From positions 1-64,000 of the forward strand of contig JAUNGT010000005.1 of assembly GCA_030524455.1 (NCBI GenBank): a stretch of DNA of 64,000 nucleotides, read 5' to 3'. The notes under the pieces were generated by a model that made no database searches, was not told the DNA's origin, and was given only the letters and a program-made list of their open reading frames with translations. The translations under genes and the position numbers were made by a program. Positions 1-9,118 of this stretch are shown here, piece by piece (position 1 is the first letter of the stretch; each line of letters opens with the position of its first letter). The DNA is from Eubacteriales bacterium. Its GTDB lineage: Bacteria > Bacillota > Clostridia > Lachnospirales > Lachnospiraceae.

Positions 1-1
1 T

Positions 2-280
2 GAGTCCTACAATCCGCACCTTGCGGAGCTGGAAAAGCTGCTGGCAGAGATGAAGAGGATCGGAGAGCAGCATAACGCTAGTCCCGCGCAGATCGCAACG
101 GCCTGGGCAATCGCAAAGGGAACGTTGCCAATCATCGGGGTGACGAAGGTAAAGCAGGTGGAGGAAGCTGCAGCCGCCGCACAGATCGAGCTGTCTGCTG
201 AAGAAGTAGCTCTTCTGGAGAAACTGGGCGACGAGACCGGCGTGCATACCCTCCGCGAATGGGAAAAGGAAATGGCATAA
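2..280 (+). CDS. Aldo/keto reductase, C-terminal part (5' end outside window)
   Basis: Only the last 92 codons are present; the reading frame is open from base 2, so the gene starts upstream of the window. The tail carries the pattern of an NADPH-dependent aldo/keto reductase C-terminus: the stretch ASPAQIATAWAIAKG followed by LPIIGVTKVKQVEEA corresponds to the family's region where the adenosine phosphate of NADPH is bound (usually I-P-I-P-G-x-x-K/R). The catalytic Asp/Tyr/Lys/His lie upstream and cannot be checked. Twenty bases downstream a flavodoxin-family gene starts in the same direction, so it is probably the first visible gene of a redox operon. The substrate cannot be inferred. Confidence 0.8.
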   Translation, partial: ESYNPHLAELEKLLAEMKRIGEQHNASPAQIATAWAIAKGTLPIIGVTKVKQVEEAAAAAQIELSAEEVALLEKLGDETGVHTLREWEKEMA

Positions 281-300
281 GCTGCGGGAGGAAAAGGGAA

Positions 301-927
301 ATGAAGGTTCTTTTATTGAACGGAAGTACCACAAAGGACGCCTGTGTTTACCGGGCTTTGACGGAGGTTGCCTCTGCGCTGGAACAGGATGGGATCTGCA
401 CCGAGATTTTGCAGATAGGAACAGAGGCGATCTGGGACTGCATGGGATGCGACTTTTGTCACAACGGAGGCAATAATCGCTGTGTCCATGAGGATCTGGT
501 AAACGAATGGCTGGAAAAGGCAGAGGAGGCGGACGGCTTTATCTTTGGCTCCCCTGTCTATTACGCCCATCCTACGGGACAGCTCCTGGCGCTGCTTGAC
601 CGGATGTTTTATGCGGGAGGCGAGTACTTCCGCTTTAAGCCGGGGGCAGCCATCGTGACAGCCAGACGTGCGGGAACAACGGCGTCGCTGGATGTCATCA
701 ACAAGTATTTTACGGACGCCTGTATGCCGGTGGTATCCTCTACCTATTGGAACATGGCGCACGGAAATAAGATCGAGGAGATTGAGCAGGATCTGGAAGG
801 ACTTCAGATTATGCGAAACCTGGGTCATAACATGGCCTGGATGCTCAAATGCCTGGATGCGGGAAAGGAAAAGGGCCTGCTGCCGCCAAAGACAGAGAAT
901 CAGCACTGGACGAATTTTATCAGATAG
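301..927 (+). CDS. Flavodoxin-fold NAD(P)H-dependent FMN reductase / iron-sulfur flavoprotein-like
   Basis: 208 residues. The N-terminus MKVLLLNGSTTKDACVY is the beta1 and phosphate-binding loop of the FMN-reductase family. The stretch CMGCDFCHNGG followed by an aspartate/valine-rich helix and GSPVYYAHPTGQLLALLDR is typical of iron-sulfur flavoprotein-type reductases, with the GSPVYY loop contacting FMN. It probably transfers electrons from NAD(P)H through FMN in the cytoplasm; whether the clustered cysteines (about residues 41-58) hold a cluster is unknown. The ATG at 301 has GGGAGGAAAAGGGAA just upstream; the in-frame ATG at 259 lies inside the preceding gene and is less likely. The next gene begins 9 bases after the stop, indicating co-transcription. 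Confidence 0.8.
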   Translation: MKVLLLNGSTTKDACVYRALTEVASALEQDGICTEILQIGTEAIWDCMGCDFCHNGGNNRCVHEDLVNEWLEKAEEADGFIFGSPVYYAHPTGQLLALLDRMFYAGGEYFRFKPGAAIVTARRAGTTASLDVINKYFTDACMPVVSSTYWNMAHGNKIEEIEQDLEGLQIMRNLGHNMAWMLKCLDAGKEKGLLPPKTENQHWTNFIR

Positions 928-936
928 AGGGAAGCT

Positions 937-1518
937 ATGACGGTAGAAGATGTAATCCGTGGTTTTGGGGAAAATGCAGAAAAGAATCCGGAGCGTGAGG
1001 CATATGCAAATGAATTGTTTCAGGAGGCGATCCGGATCGGAATGGAAATGAACCAGCAGTATCATACCCCGGAAGAATTGCGGAAGCTGATGGCGAAGCT
1101 TACCGGCAAAAAGATAGATGCTTCCTTTCGTTTGTTTCCGCCCTTTTATACAGACTTCGGGAAAAATATCACGATTGGAAAAGATGTATTTATCAATTCC
1201 GGATGCCATTTTCAGGATCAGGGAGGCATCACGATTGGAGACGGTTCGCTGATCGGCCATAATGTGGTGCTGGCAACGATCAACCATGACCTGGATCCCC
1301 AAAATGGGCGAAAAAATCACTGCGAGTCAATCCAGATCGGAAATTATGTATGGATTGGTTCGAATGCAACCGTACTGCCCGGCGTTTCTATTGGGGACTG
1401 GGCGGTGGTAGCGGCAGGAGCGGTGGTGACGCGGGACGTGCCGCCGGGAACCGTTGTGGGCGGCGTCCCGGCACGGGTTTTGAAGCAAGCAGACGGATAT
1501 CAGGAGGATAATGAATGA
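937..1518 (+). CDS. Sugar O-acetyltransferase (maltose/galactoside acetyltransferase type)
   Basis: 193 residues with the layout of the MaaT/LacA family: an N-terminal helical segment (about residues 10-60, with [13 protein letters not shown]) and a left-handed beta-helix made of hexapeptide repeats ([36 protein letters not shown]). The expected catalytic His sits in ATINHDLDP. It would move acetyl from acetyl-CoA to a sugar hydroxyl, usually for detoxification of non-metabolised sugars. The last bases overlap the next gene's start by 4 (ATGA), so translation is probably coupled. Its place among redox genes is unexplained. Confidence 0.85.
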   Translation: MTVEDVIRGFGENAEKNPEREAYANELFQEAIRIGMEMNQQYHTPEELRKLMAKLTGKKIDASFRLFPPFYTDFGKNITIGKDVFINSGCHFQDQGGITIGDGSLIGHNVVLATINHDLDPQNGRKNHCESIQIGNYVWIGSNATVLPGVSIGDWAVVAAGAVVTRDVPPGTVVGGVPARVLKQADGYQEDNE

Positions 1519-3044
1519 AGCGAATCGTAACATTTCTTTTAGCGCTTGTCTGCATGAGCGCATTTACTGCCTGTGGAACGGACGTGGGAGCAGAGCAGAC
1601 ATCACCGCAGGAGATCACGACAGCAGAACAGAATATGGAACCCTCTTCCGCAAACCCGGAAGAAGCAGAAACAGCAGATGAAAACGGAGAAAGAGAGGAG
1701 ACTGTGGGCGGCCGTGTTCTGGTAGCATACTTTTCCGCTACCGGGACAACAAAGCCTCTGGCAGAGTATGCGGCGGAAATTTTAGATGCCGATCTTTACG
1801 AAATCGTGCCGGAAACACCTTATACGGACGCAGATCTCAACTACGGGAATTCCGAAAGCCGTGCGACTTCCGAACAGAATAATCCTTCTGCCCGTCCGAC
1901 GATTGCCGGAGGAGTGGAACAGATGGAGCAGTATGACACGATCCTCCTGGGCTATCCGATCTGGCATGGACAGGCGCCGCGGATCATCAGCACGTTCCTG
2001 GAGAGCTATGATTTTTCCGGCAAGACCATAGTTCCTTTCTGCACCTCTCACAGCAGCGGTATCGGTTCCAGCGACACAAATCTGCACGCGCTGGCAGCGG
2101 GTGCAAACTGGCTTTCCGGACAGCGCTTTGCGGCGGGAACAACAAGGGAGCAAATGGCTGAATGGATCAGTGGGCTTTCATTGCCACAGACAGCAGAAGG
2201 AGATTCGATGGTGAGAGCATTTGATTTTGAGAACAGAACGGTAACCTTAAACAGCGGTTACACGATGCCGATCAACGGGCTTGGCACCTACAGCCTGCAT
2301 GGAGAGGAGTGCATCAATGCGGTGAAGTCTGCGCTGGCGAGCGGTGTGCGGCTCATTGATACGGCTTCCGCCTACGGCAATGAGGAGGAGATCGGGCAGG
2401 CGATCCGAGAATCCATGGAGGAGCTGGGGATTTCCAGAGAAGAAATTTTTGTGACCACGAAGCTGTATCCCGGAACAGAGATGGCGAATCCGGAGCAGGC
2501 GATTCAGGATTGTCTTGACCGGCTGAATATCGGGTATGTGGATCTGATGCTGCTTCATCATCCGGATTCCAATGATGTGAAGGCGTATCTGGCGATGGAA
2601 AAGGCAGTGGAGGAAGGAAAGCTCCGTTCCATAGGCCTTTCCAACTGGTATGTGGAGGAGCTGGAGGAATTTCTCCCGCAGGTCAATATCACACCGGCGC
2701 TGGTACAGAATGAAATTCATCCTTATTATCAGGAGAATGACGTAATTCCCTATATTCAGAGTCTTGACATCGTGGTGGAGGGCTGGTATCCTCTTGGCGG
2801 AAGAGGTCATACGGCTGAACTTCTGGGAGATGCAGTGATCTCGAAGATTGCGGAAAACCACGGTGTTTCCTCCGCACAGGTGATCCTTCGGTGGAATCTG
2901 CAAAAGGGTGTGGTTGTCATTCCGGGCTCCGGCAATCCGGAGCATATCCGGGAAAATACGGAGCTGTATGATTTTGCGCTGACGGATGAGGAGATGCGGC
3001 AGATCAATGCCCTTGACCGGGATGAAAAGCATGACTGGTATTAA
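1515..3044 (+). CDS. Lipoprotein: flavodoxin domain fused to aldo/keto reductase
   Basis: 509 residues in three parts. Residues 1-20 form a lipoprotein signal peptide (charged MKR, hydrophobic core, lipobox FTAC). A short acidic, Ser/Thr-rich linker follows to about residue 70. About residues 72-215 are a flavodoxin domain: [19 protein letters not shown] holds the FMN phosphate loop, and [12 protein letters not shown] and [10 protein letters not shown] are the other FMN-contact loops. About residues 235-509 are a full aldo/keto reductase with catalytic Asp and Tyr in [10 protein letters not shown], Lys in VTTKLYP and His in LLHHPD, and NADPH region [12 protein letters not shown]. The parts are normally separate proteins. 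If exported, NADPH supply outside the cell would be a problem, so location and cofactor are open. It overlaps the previous gene by 4 bases. Confidence 0.8.
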   Translation: MKRIVTFLLALVCMSAFTACGTDVGAEQTSPQEITTAEQNMEPSSANPEEAETADENGEREETVGGRVLVAYFSATGTTKPLAEYAAEILDADLYEIVPETPYTDADLNYGNSESRATSEQNNPSARPTIAGGVEQMEQYDTILLGYPIWHGQAPRIISTFLESYDFSGKTIVPFCTSHSSGIGSSDTNLHALAAGANWLSGQRFAAGTTREQMAEWISGLSLPQTAEGDSMVRAFDFENRTVTLNSGYTMPINGLGTYSLHGEECINAVKSALASGVRLIDTASAYGNEEEIGQAIRESMEELGISREEIFVTTKLYPGTEMANPEQAIQDCLDRLNIGYVDLMLLHHPDSNDVKAYLAMEKAVEEGKLRSIGLSNWYVEELEEFLPQVNITPALVQNEIHPYYQENDVIPYIQSLDIVVEGWYPLGGRGHTAELLGDAVISKIAENHGVSSAQVILRWNLQKGVVVIPGSGNPEHIRENTELYDFALTDEEMRQINALDRDEKHDWY

Positions 3045-3069
3045 TGGTACAATTTTCAGGAGGTGCAGT

Positions 3070-4071
3070 GTGAGAGAAGGAAAAAAGATGCCGGGGAAAA
3101 ACGGAAACCGCTATATCCCTTACGGCGAACGAAACGGTGAAAAGTCGGACGTTTATTTTACGAGAGATCTTTCGGCGGAGGGCCTGAAAAAGATTCTTGG
3201 CTGTGTGTCGGAGAGCCTGGAAGGAAAGGTCGCCATCAAGCTTCATACCGGGGAAAAGAATGGCCCCAATATTATTCCGCGTCCGTGGGTGAAGGCGGTT
3301 GTGGAGGAGGAGCTTCCCCAGGCGGTGATCGTGGAGACGAATACCTACTATGAGGGAGACCGCTACACCACAGAGCAGCACCGGGAAACGCTTCGGGTAA
3401 ACGGATGGACATTCTGCCCGGTGGATATCATGGATGAGAACGGAACGGTTATGCTTCCGGTAAAAAACGGAAAATGGTTCACACAGATGAGCATGGGAAA
3501 ATCGATTACGGATTACGATTCCATGCTTGTGCTGACGCATTTTAAGGGACATACGATGGGCGGCTTCGGCGGTTCCAACAAAAACATCGGTATCGGCTGC
3601 GCGGACGGCAGAATCGGCAAGGGCATGATTCATTCGGTGCCCGGCTCCGACAACATGTGGGGCATTGCCAGGGAGGAGCTTATGGAGCGCATGACGGAGT
3701 CCGCAAAAGCGGTAGCGGATCATTTCGGCGGGCATATTGTGTATATCAATGTGCTGCGGAACATGTCTGTTTCCTGTGACTGTGAGGGGACGGGAGCGCA
3801 GCCGGTGGTAACGCCGGATATCGGCATCGTTGCCTCGAAGGACATTCTTGCGGTGGATCAGGCTTCCGTGGATCTGGTATATGCCCTGAAGGAGTGCGAT
3901 CATAAAGCGCTGGTGGAACGGATGGAGAGCCGTCACGGTTTCCGACAGCTGACTTATATGAAGGAGCTGGGCATGGGCAATGACCGCTATCGTCTGTTGG
4001 ATCTGGATCACAATCAGGAGGAGATTTCCACGGCGAATGCGGTAAAGGATGTGGTTCCGTTCCAGGGATAA
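3070..4071 (+). CDS. DUF362 domain protein
   Basis: About 333 residues. The core follows the DUF362 pattern: VAIKLHTGEKNGPNIIPRPW near the N-terminus, then VIVETNTYY, LVLTHFKGHTMGGFGG, NIGIGCADGRIGKG, and a C-terminal segment DILAVDQASVDLVY. The family is poorly characterised; many members carry an added 4Fe-4S ferredoxin domain, but I see no CxxCxxC pair here. I chose GTG 3070 because AGGAGG lies 6 bases upstream (3058-3063); ATG 3088 is an alternative. The gene starts 25 bases after the flavodoxin-AKR fusion, so it belongs to the same redox operon. Confidence 0.8.
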   Translation: MREGKKMPGKNGNRYIPYGERNGEKSDVYFTRDLSAEGLKKILGCVSESLEGKVAIKLHTGEKNGPNIIPRPWVKAVVEEELPQAVIVETNTYYEGDRYTTEQHRETLRVNGWTFCPVDIMDENGTVMLPVKNGKWFTQMSMGKSITDYDSMLVLTHFKGHTMGGFGGSNKNIGIGCADGRIGKGMIHSVPGSDNMWGIAREELMERMTESAKAVADHFGGHIVYINVLRNMSVSCDCEGTGAQPVVTPDIGIVASKDILAVDQASVDLVYALKECDHKALVERMESRHGFRQLTYMKELGMGNDRYRLLDLDHNQEEISTANAVKDVVPFQG

Positions 4072-4113
4072 ATTTTTTTCTTTGCAGAAATGTTACGGAC
4101 AGGAGGCGAGGGG

Positions 4114-6150
4114 ATGGACATACAGGAAAGATACAGGAAAAATGTGGATGTTTCCTATTCCTATCAGCTGGCGAAACGGATGGAAAAATATCGCACCAAC
4201 GAGGAGCTGGGCTATCGCACGGCGGGTTCCCGGGCGGAGTATCTTACGGGGGACATGCTGGCGGAGGAGATGCGAAAAATCGGCTTCCCGGTGGTCCGCA
4301 AGGATCCGGTCCGGGTGGATGGCTGGGAGTTTGAACGGGCGCTTCTGACGCTTCCCGGGGAGCGGGAGGCGATCCGCCTGGGAGCCTATCAGACGGATTT
4401 TGTGACGGAGGGGCCCCGGCCCTACCGGCTGGTATATGCCGGGAAGGGGACGATGCAGGATTATGAAGGGCTGGACGTGCGGGGGAAGCTTGTGCTGGTG
4501 GAGATCAACCAGCGGGACGAGTGGTGGATCAACTACCCGGTCTATCAGGCCCATTTAAAGGGCGCTGCGGCGGTGATCGCCGTCCAGTCCGGCGGCTACG
4601 GGGAGGTGGATGACGAGGCTCTAAACGCCCAGGACATCTCCGGCCCGGCGGATGCCGCGGCTTTTTCCGTTTCCCGCCGGGACGCGGAGCGGATCAAGGC
4701 GCTGCTGCGCCGGGACGGCGAGATTGAGGTGCTTTTTGACGCCGTCAGCCGGGTGTTCCCGAACCGCACCACCTATAATATCGTGGGGGAGATCCCCGGG
4801 AAAAACCCGGAGCGCCGGATCCTTTTGTCGGCCCACTACGATTCCTATTTTGACGGCTTCCAGGATGACAATACGGCGGTGTCCATGATGCTTTCGATGG
4901 GGCGGACGCTGCTGAAAATCGGTTATCAGCCGGAAAACACGCTGATCTTCTGCGCCATGGCCTCGGAGGAATGGGGCGTGACGGACTCCATGTTCGATTG
5001 GTCCACGGGCGCTTACGAGCAGGTCTTTACCGTACATCCGGAGTGGCGGGGCAGTGTGATTGCGGATCTGAATTTCGAGCTGCCGGCGCTGGCCCACGGT
5101 ACCCGCGCACGGATCCGCAGCACCCATGAGTATGTGGCTTTTCTGGAGGAGTTTCTGGAGGAGCTGCCGGATCTGACCCGGGCTTATCCGGAGGATACGC
5201 GGGTGACGGCGCCCATCGAAACCTGGTCGGACGATTTTTCCATTGCCATCGCAGGGATCCCGTCCATGGTGAACGATTTTACCGGCGGCAGCTTTATGGA
5301 GACAAACTATCACTCTCAGTTTGATAACGACGGCTTTTACGACGAGGACGTCTACCGGATGCACCATGAGCTGTTCGGGCTTTTGCTGATGGCCATCGAC
5401 CATACGGCGGTGGTGCCGCTGGATTTTTCACGGACCTTTGCGCGGGCGAGGGAGTGCCTGGAGCTGGATTGGTGCGGGAAAACCGGCGCGCAGGGCGAAG
5501 CCTTTCTGGAGGCCCTCAAGCGGGCGGAGGCGACGGCCGGGGAGCTGTATGAGAGGATCCGGAGGAGCAACCGGGAATACCGGAGAGCGGACGGCGGAGG
5601 GAAAGCGGTCGGCGGAGGAGAAGCGTCCGCTGCGCGGCTGAGAGCGCTGGAAAAAACGCTGCTGCGGGTGTTCCAGCAGGCCCAGGACGCCTATGTGCGC
5701 ATCGACTGGTACGGCAACGTGCTTTTTCCGCACGGGAGCCTGCAGGAGAGCCTGCAGCTTCTGTCCGGGGCGGTGAGGAACCTGCGGGAGGGCAGGCTGT
5801 CCGCGGCGTTGCGCAAGCTCTACGAGGTGGACAGCAACCGGTACGCGTTTTTGTTCGAGGAGGAGGTGTACCGCCACTTTACCTCCTATGTGTTCGATCA
5901 GCCCAGAGACCGGCTCAAATGGGGCTACGGACGGATTATCGGCTTTGAGAATTTTTATCCCGTCGTCACCGGGCTTTTGCGCAAGGAGAGGGACGGGGGG
6001 AACGATTTTACGGAGGAAATTGCGTTCCTGAAGCGTGTGCTTGACAGACAGGAAGCGCTTTACCGGGAGGAAATCGAAAATCTGCGATTGCAAACGGAAA
6101 GGATGGAGGGGCTTTTACGGCAGGCCCAAAAAGAGTGTTATGGACAGTGA
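4114..6150 (+). CDS. M28-family zinc aminopeptidase with PA-like insert
   Basis: 678 residues, no signal peptide, so probably cytoplasmic. An N-terminal helical part is followed by a PA-like domain (about residues 90-200, with LVLVEINQRDEWW and AAVIAVQSGG) and the M28 catalytic core from about residue 215. Zinc ligands can be read in order: H241 in SAHYDSY, the Asp of QDDNTA, the Glu pair in ASEEWG, and the late His in NYHSQFDND. A helical C-terminal extension of about 200 residues (roughly 470-678, rich in Glu/Arg) has no assigned fold. It should remove N-terminal amino acids from peptides. The start has AGGAGG 7 bases upstream. The 3' end overlaps the next gene by 11 bases. Confidence 0.85.
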   Translation: MDIQERYRKNVDVSYSYQLAKRMEKYRTNEELGYRTAGSRAEYLTGDMLAEEMRKIGFPVVRKDPVRVDGWEFERALLTLPGEREAIRLGAYQTDFVTEGPRPYRLVYAGKGTMQDYEGLDVRGKLVLVEINQRDEWWINYPVYQAHLKGAAAVIAVQSGGYGEVDDEALNAQDISGPADAAAFSVSRRDAERIKALLRRDGEIEVLFDAVSRVFPNRTTYNIVGEIPGKNPERRILLSAHYDSYFDGFQDDNTAVSMMLSMGRTLLKIGYQPENTLIFCAMASEEWGVTDSMFDWSTGAYEQVFTVHPEWRGSVIADLNFELPALAHGTRARIRSTHEYVAFLEEFLEELPDLTRAYPEDTRVTAPIETWSDDFSIAIAGIPSMVNDFTGGSFMETNYHSQFDNDGFYDEDVYRMHHELFGLLLMAIDHTAVVPLDFSRTFARARECLELDWCGKTGAQGEAFLEALKRAEATAGELYERIRRSNREYRRADGGGKAVGGGEASAARLRALEKTLLRVFQQAQDAYVRIDWYGNVLFPHGSLQESLQLLSGAVRNLREGRLSAALRKLYEVDSNRYAFLFEEEVYRHFTSYVFDQPRDRLKWGYGRIIGFENFYPVVTGLLRKERDGGNDFTEEIAFLKRVLDRQEALYREEIENLRLQTERMEGLLRQAQKECYGQ

Positions 6151-6799
6151 TAGTCTATATCGGGTACAACAGGAGGATTTGCCAAAGCTGGAGCGGCTGC
6201 TGTGCAAATGCTTCGCGCTGGATCCGCTCTATCAGGAGCTGATCCCCGACGAGCAGGTGAGGAAGCGGCTGATGCCGGAGCTGTTTGACTGTGATCTGAC
6301 GGAGTTTTATGAAAACTGCGAGATTTTTGCGGACAGCCCGGAGTTAAACGGAGTGCTGGTGGTTTCGGACGAGACGGAGCCCTACAATCTCCTGAAATAT
6401 TATTTTACCGAGGTGCAGGCCTCCCTGCGGACGGACGGATATCTGATCAAGGAGGATCCCAGCCTGAAAACCTTTTTCAATTTCATGGTGGGCAGGGATT
6501 ACTTAAATTCGAGCTGGACAGACCAGCTGCATCAGGAACGCAGGATGCACATCATTTATCTTGCCGTGGATCCGCAGATGCAGCATCACGGGATTGCAGC
6601 CAGGCTGGTGGAGGAGGCGGTCTGTTATGCGGAGAAAAACGGGCTGATGATTTCACTGGAGACGCACAACCCGAAAAATGTGGATTTTTACCGGCAGTTT
6701 GGCTTTAAGGTCTATGGAATTCTGGAAAAGCATTTTACGCTGAAGCAATACTGCCTGGTGCGCGAGATTCAGTCAAAGCCTGACGGGCAGGAAAGCTGA
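6140..6799 (+). CDS. GNAT-family N-acetyltransferase
   Basis: 219 residues. The C-terminal half shows the GNAT core: IIYLAVDPQMQHHGIAARLVEE is motif A, with Q/H-x-x-G-x-A forming the acetyl-CoA pyrophosphate loop, and SLETHNPKNVDFYRQFGFKV is motif B. The N-terminal 110 residues are variable and probably contact the acceptor, which cannot be named. The start at 6140 overlaps the end of the peptidase gene by 11 bases and lacks a strong ribosome site, which fits translational coupling. It is the last gene before a 227-base spacer. Confidence 0.85.
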   Translation: MDSDSLYRVQQEDLPKLERLLCKCFALDPLYQELIPDEQVRKRLMPELFDCDLTEFYENCEIFADSPELNGVLVVSDETEPYNLLKYYFTEVQASLRTDGYLIKEDPSLKTFFNFMVGRDYLNSSWTDQLHQERRMHIIYLAVDPQMQHHGIAARLVEEAVCYAEKNGLMISLETHNPKNVDFYRQFGFKVYGILEKHFTLKQYCLVREIQSKPDGQES

Positions 6800-6833
6800 A
6801 TTTTTGCGAGATAATTGTGCATATGAAAAAAGA

Positions 6834-6884
6834 TAAATGTCCAAAAAGTGACGCCGTATTTGCGACTCACTTTTTGGACATTTA
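6834..6884. repeat. Perfect 18-bp inverted repeat with 15-base loop
   Basis: Arms at 6834-6851 and 6867-6884 are perfect reverse complements (TAAATGTCCAAAAAGTGA and its complement). It lies in the spacer 6800-7026. No T-run follows on the plus strand, so a simple terminator is not convincing; a TATACT hexamer at 6888-6893 lies directly after. It could be an operator, a two-way transcription barrier or a mobile-repeat remnant. Confidence 0.75.
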
Positions 6885-6939
6885 TGTTATACTCTCCTCA
6901 ACGGTTGCGCTAACCGATTTCTAACGTGAGATGAGTATC

Positions 6940-6968
6940 TTGTAAAAATCTATTATCCCAAATATTCT
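6940..6968 (+). promoter_or_regulatory. Possible sigma-A promoter for the DUF5688-like pair
   Basis: TTGTAA (6940-6945), 17-base spacer, TATTCT (6963-6968), about 60 bases before the ATG at 7027, which has AAGGAGG 5 bases upstream. The match is moderate. A short stem CGGTT/AACCG at 6902-6916 lies before it. Confidence 0.4.
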
Positions 6969-7026
6969 GCTTTATTCCACGATTCGACGCAAGATCCCAA
7001 TCATGTAAAAACACAAGGAGGTATGG

Positions 7027-7977
7027 ATGAACGAGGCTGAAAAAATTGAATACGCAAAGAGCTTTTTGCAGACCCGGATTGACGAGGAGTTTCATTACCC
7101 TTTTCAGGTCTCCTTTGAGAACGGGCGGTTCCTGTTCCGTTTCAGGAACGGGAAAAGGGAGTGCTGCGCCCGGGTCAGGAAGACGGAGCAGATGCTCGAC
7201 TGTATCTGCGGGGAGGCGGAGACGGCAAAGCGAAGGGAGGTGGAGCGGATCTTTGAGATCCTGCGGGCGGCAGTGCAGGCACAGGCAAGCACCGTGCTGT
7301 CGGACTGCAGCGAGTACGGGAAGGTGAAGGATGAGCTGATTCTGCGTCCGCTAAACTACCGGTACTCAAAGGACAGGCTTAAGGACGTGCCGCATTTGCG
7401 CGTGGGGGATATTGCGCTGGTTTTGTATGCGGTGATAAAACGGGACGGCGCGAATTACTTTACGGCCAAAATGCACCGCAGCCAGATGGAGAACTGGACG
7501 GTGCAGGAGAGAGAAGTGCTGCAGCGCGCCCTGGTCAATACCAGCTTTCTGTATCCGCCCAGGCTGTACTCGATTGAGGATCTGCTTTCCTGGGACGGCA
7601 AGCGCCACGAGGACGGGCGGTTCATGTCGGAGGATGCGTCGTGCCGGATCCGGCGGGGACTGCGGGGCTATATCCTGACGAACACGCTGGAGATAAACGG
7701 GGCCATTGCGCTTTTTTATCCGGGCGTGGCGAAGAAAATTGCGGAGGGACTGGGGGAGCGCTTCTATATCGCCTTCACCAGTATCCATGAGGCGCAGATC
7801 CACAGTGCCGGCATGATTTCCTCCGACGTGGTGGAGCGAAGCCTGCGGGACACCAACCGGCACTGCAACGCGCCGGACGAGGTGCTGACCAACCGGGTGT
7901 ACTGCTACGATCCGGAGAAAAAGAGCTTTGGCATTATCAAAAACGGTGAATTTCTGGAGGTAAAAAAGGATGAGTGA
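7027..7977 (+). CDS. DUF5688-like protein
   Basis: 316 residues, no signal peptide or membrane segment. It resembles the DUF5688 family common in Lachnospiraceae: an N-terminal region, a central part with ELILRPLNYRYSKDRLKDVPHLRVGDIALVLY split over two segments, and a C-terminal part with YILTNTLEINGAIALFYPGV, SIHEAQIHSAGMI and DEVLTNRVYCYD. The function of this family is unknown to me. The central IHEA...D motif recalls members that comment on late folding of secreted or plasmid-borne proteins, but I draw no function from it. The gene overlaps the next by 8 bases, so the two are probably made together. Confidence 0.6.
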   Translation: MNEAEKIEYAKSFLQTRIDEEFHYPFQVSFENGRFLFRFRNGKRECCARVRKTEQMLDCICGEAETAKRREVERIFEILRAAVQAQASTVLSDCSEYGKVKDELILRPLNYRYSKDRLKDVPHLRVGDIALVLYAVIKRDGANYFTAKMHRSQMENWTVQEREVLQRALVNTSFLYPPRLYSIEDLLSWDGKRHEDGRFMSEDASCRIRRGLRGYILTNTLEINGAIALFYPGVAKKIAEGLGERFYIAFTSIHEAQIHSAGMISSDVVERSLRDTNRHCNAPDEVLTNRVYCYDPEKKSFGIIKNGEFLEVKKDE

Positions 7978-9019
7978 GCGCAGGAGCCTGCTGTATTTCT
8001 GCAGTGCGGAGGAGGACAGCCTGTACGCGGTGGAGCAGCTTTGCAAAAAGAGAAGGCTGGAAGGTCTGGACGTGAGGGAACGTCAGCTTTTGGCGTTTAT
8101 GGAGGGGCGGATGGAGGAGGCGACAATCTATCTGCCGCCTCCGGTAATCTTTGCGGCCGCCAATCAGCGCAATTTCTGCAACTGGCTGGAGCGGCAGAGC
8201 GAGGAACGCCGCAAGGCCTGGTATCAGAAGGGGGTGAACTGGATGCGCGCCCGCAGCGCCTTTCTGGAGCGGTTTGGATGGAAGGAGCGCCGCTTTGCCG
8301 TCACGGTGGCCGGTATCCTGGCGGGGCTTGAGACGGAGGGGGATCCGCGCGCCCGGGAGGATGTCTGCCACATGCTGCAGGGCGGCTGGGGCTTTCTCTG
8401 GAGGCGGATGCGTCATTGCTCCTGCTTAACCTATGGGGACTGGACGGATATGCGGGAGCCCTGGAAGGATTCGGAGCGGATGAACTGCGCCATGGGCGGG
8501 GTGCTTTTGCTGATGGCTGTCATGCAGGGCAGGCAGGTGCTGGAGCGGGACCGGCTGTGGGATGATCTTCTGCGGCTGCGGGCCTTCTCGGAGGAATGCC
8601 TGTCCGCCCAAAGGGAGCTGCCGGAGTGCGTCCGGGAGCCCTTTTACCCGGAGCACGATAAAATCGTGTGGCTTTTGGAGCGGTTCCGCAATCCGCAGCG
8701 CCCTGCCTACATCCGGGAGAAACGCCGGATTTCCAGCGAGTGGCTGGACAGCCTGTTCGGGGTGATGGAGCTGGCCGGGCTGCCCGCCGGAGTCTGCGAG
8801 ACGATCTGTTTATCCTGCCGGGAGGTCAATCAGCTGGTGGACATGATGGGGGAAAAGATGACGGAGCGCCAGTATATGACCTTCCTGATGCTCTACTCCG
8901 TCTCCCGCGAGCTGGCGCAGGCGGGCCGTGCGGCGGCCGCCGCGCAGGGGCCGGTAGGCTTTTCGCAGGGGCCGGTGAGCGCTGCGCAGGGGCCGGTGAG
9001 CGCCGCAGAGCAAAAGTGA
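7970..9019 (+). CDS. Unrecognised protein with C-terminal QGPV repeats
   Basis: 349 residues; I do not recognise a family. It is soluble, rich in Arg, Glu, Cys and Trp (11 or so cysteines scattered, for example FCNWLER, RHCSCLTYGDW, CETICLSCREV), and mostly helical in character. The last 25 residues contain three AQGPV / SQGPV copies encoded by near-identical DNA, which look like a recent slippage expansion. The ATG at 7970 overlaps the previous gene by 8 bases. Always being translated with the DUF5688-like protein suggests the two act together. Confidence 0.65.
   Translation: MSERRSLLYFCSAEEDSLYAVEQLCKKRRLEGLDVRERQLLAFMEGRMEEATIYLPPPVIFAAANQRNFCNWLERQSEERRKAWYQKGVNWMRARSAFLERFGWKERRFAVTVAGILAGLETEGDPRAREDVCHMLQGGWGFLWRRMRHCSCLTYGDWTDMREPWKDSERMNCAMGGVLLLMAVMQGRQVLERDRLWDDLLRLRAFSEECLSAQRELPECVREPFYPEHDKIVWLLERFRNPQRPAYIREKRRISSEWLDSLFGVMELAGLPAGVCETICLSCREVNQLVDMMGEKMTERQYMTFLMLYSVSRELAQAGRAAAAAQGPVGFSQGPVSAAQGPVSAAEQK
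8942..9009 (+). repeat. Short tandem repeat, about 23 bp unit
   Basis: Three copies of GCAGGGGCCGGT with variable joining sequence, in frame, at the end of the preceding protein. The last two copies share CGCAGGGGCCGGTGAGCGC. The array only alters the C-terminal tail. Confidence 0.7.
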
Positions 9020-9031
9020 AAAGACAGGTGG

Positions 9032-9060
9032 TTGCTTTACGGAACAAAGTCGCTTATAAT
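9032..9060 (+). promoter_or_regulatory. Sigma-A promoter of the NSS transporter gene
   Basis: TTGCTT (9032-9037), exactly 17 bases, TATAAT (9055-9060). It lies 13 bases after the previous stop and 58 bases before the transporter ATG, so the transporter has its own transcript. Confidence 0.75.
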
Positions 9061-9118
9061 CGGATAAGCGACGGATGGAGAGCATCCGAAAAGTAAAGCA
9101 ACGGGAGCAGGATGGATC

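Noticed and set aside
313..1320. Long minus-strand open frames opposite real genes (this one, and similar ones across the window)
   Set aside because: GC-rich third positions keep antisense frames open; translations are rich in His/Arg/Pro/Gln without domains, and lack ribosome sites.
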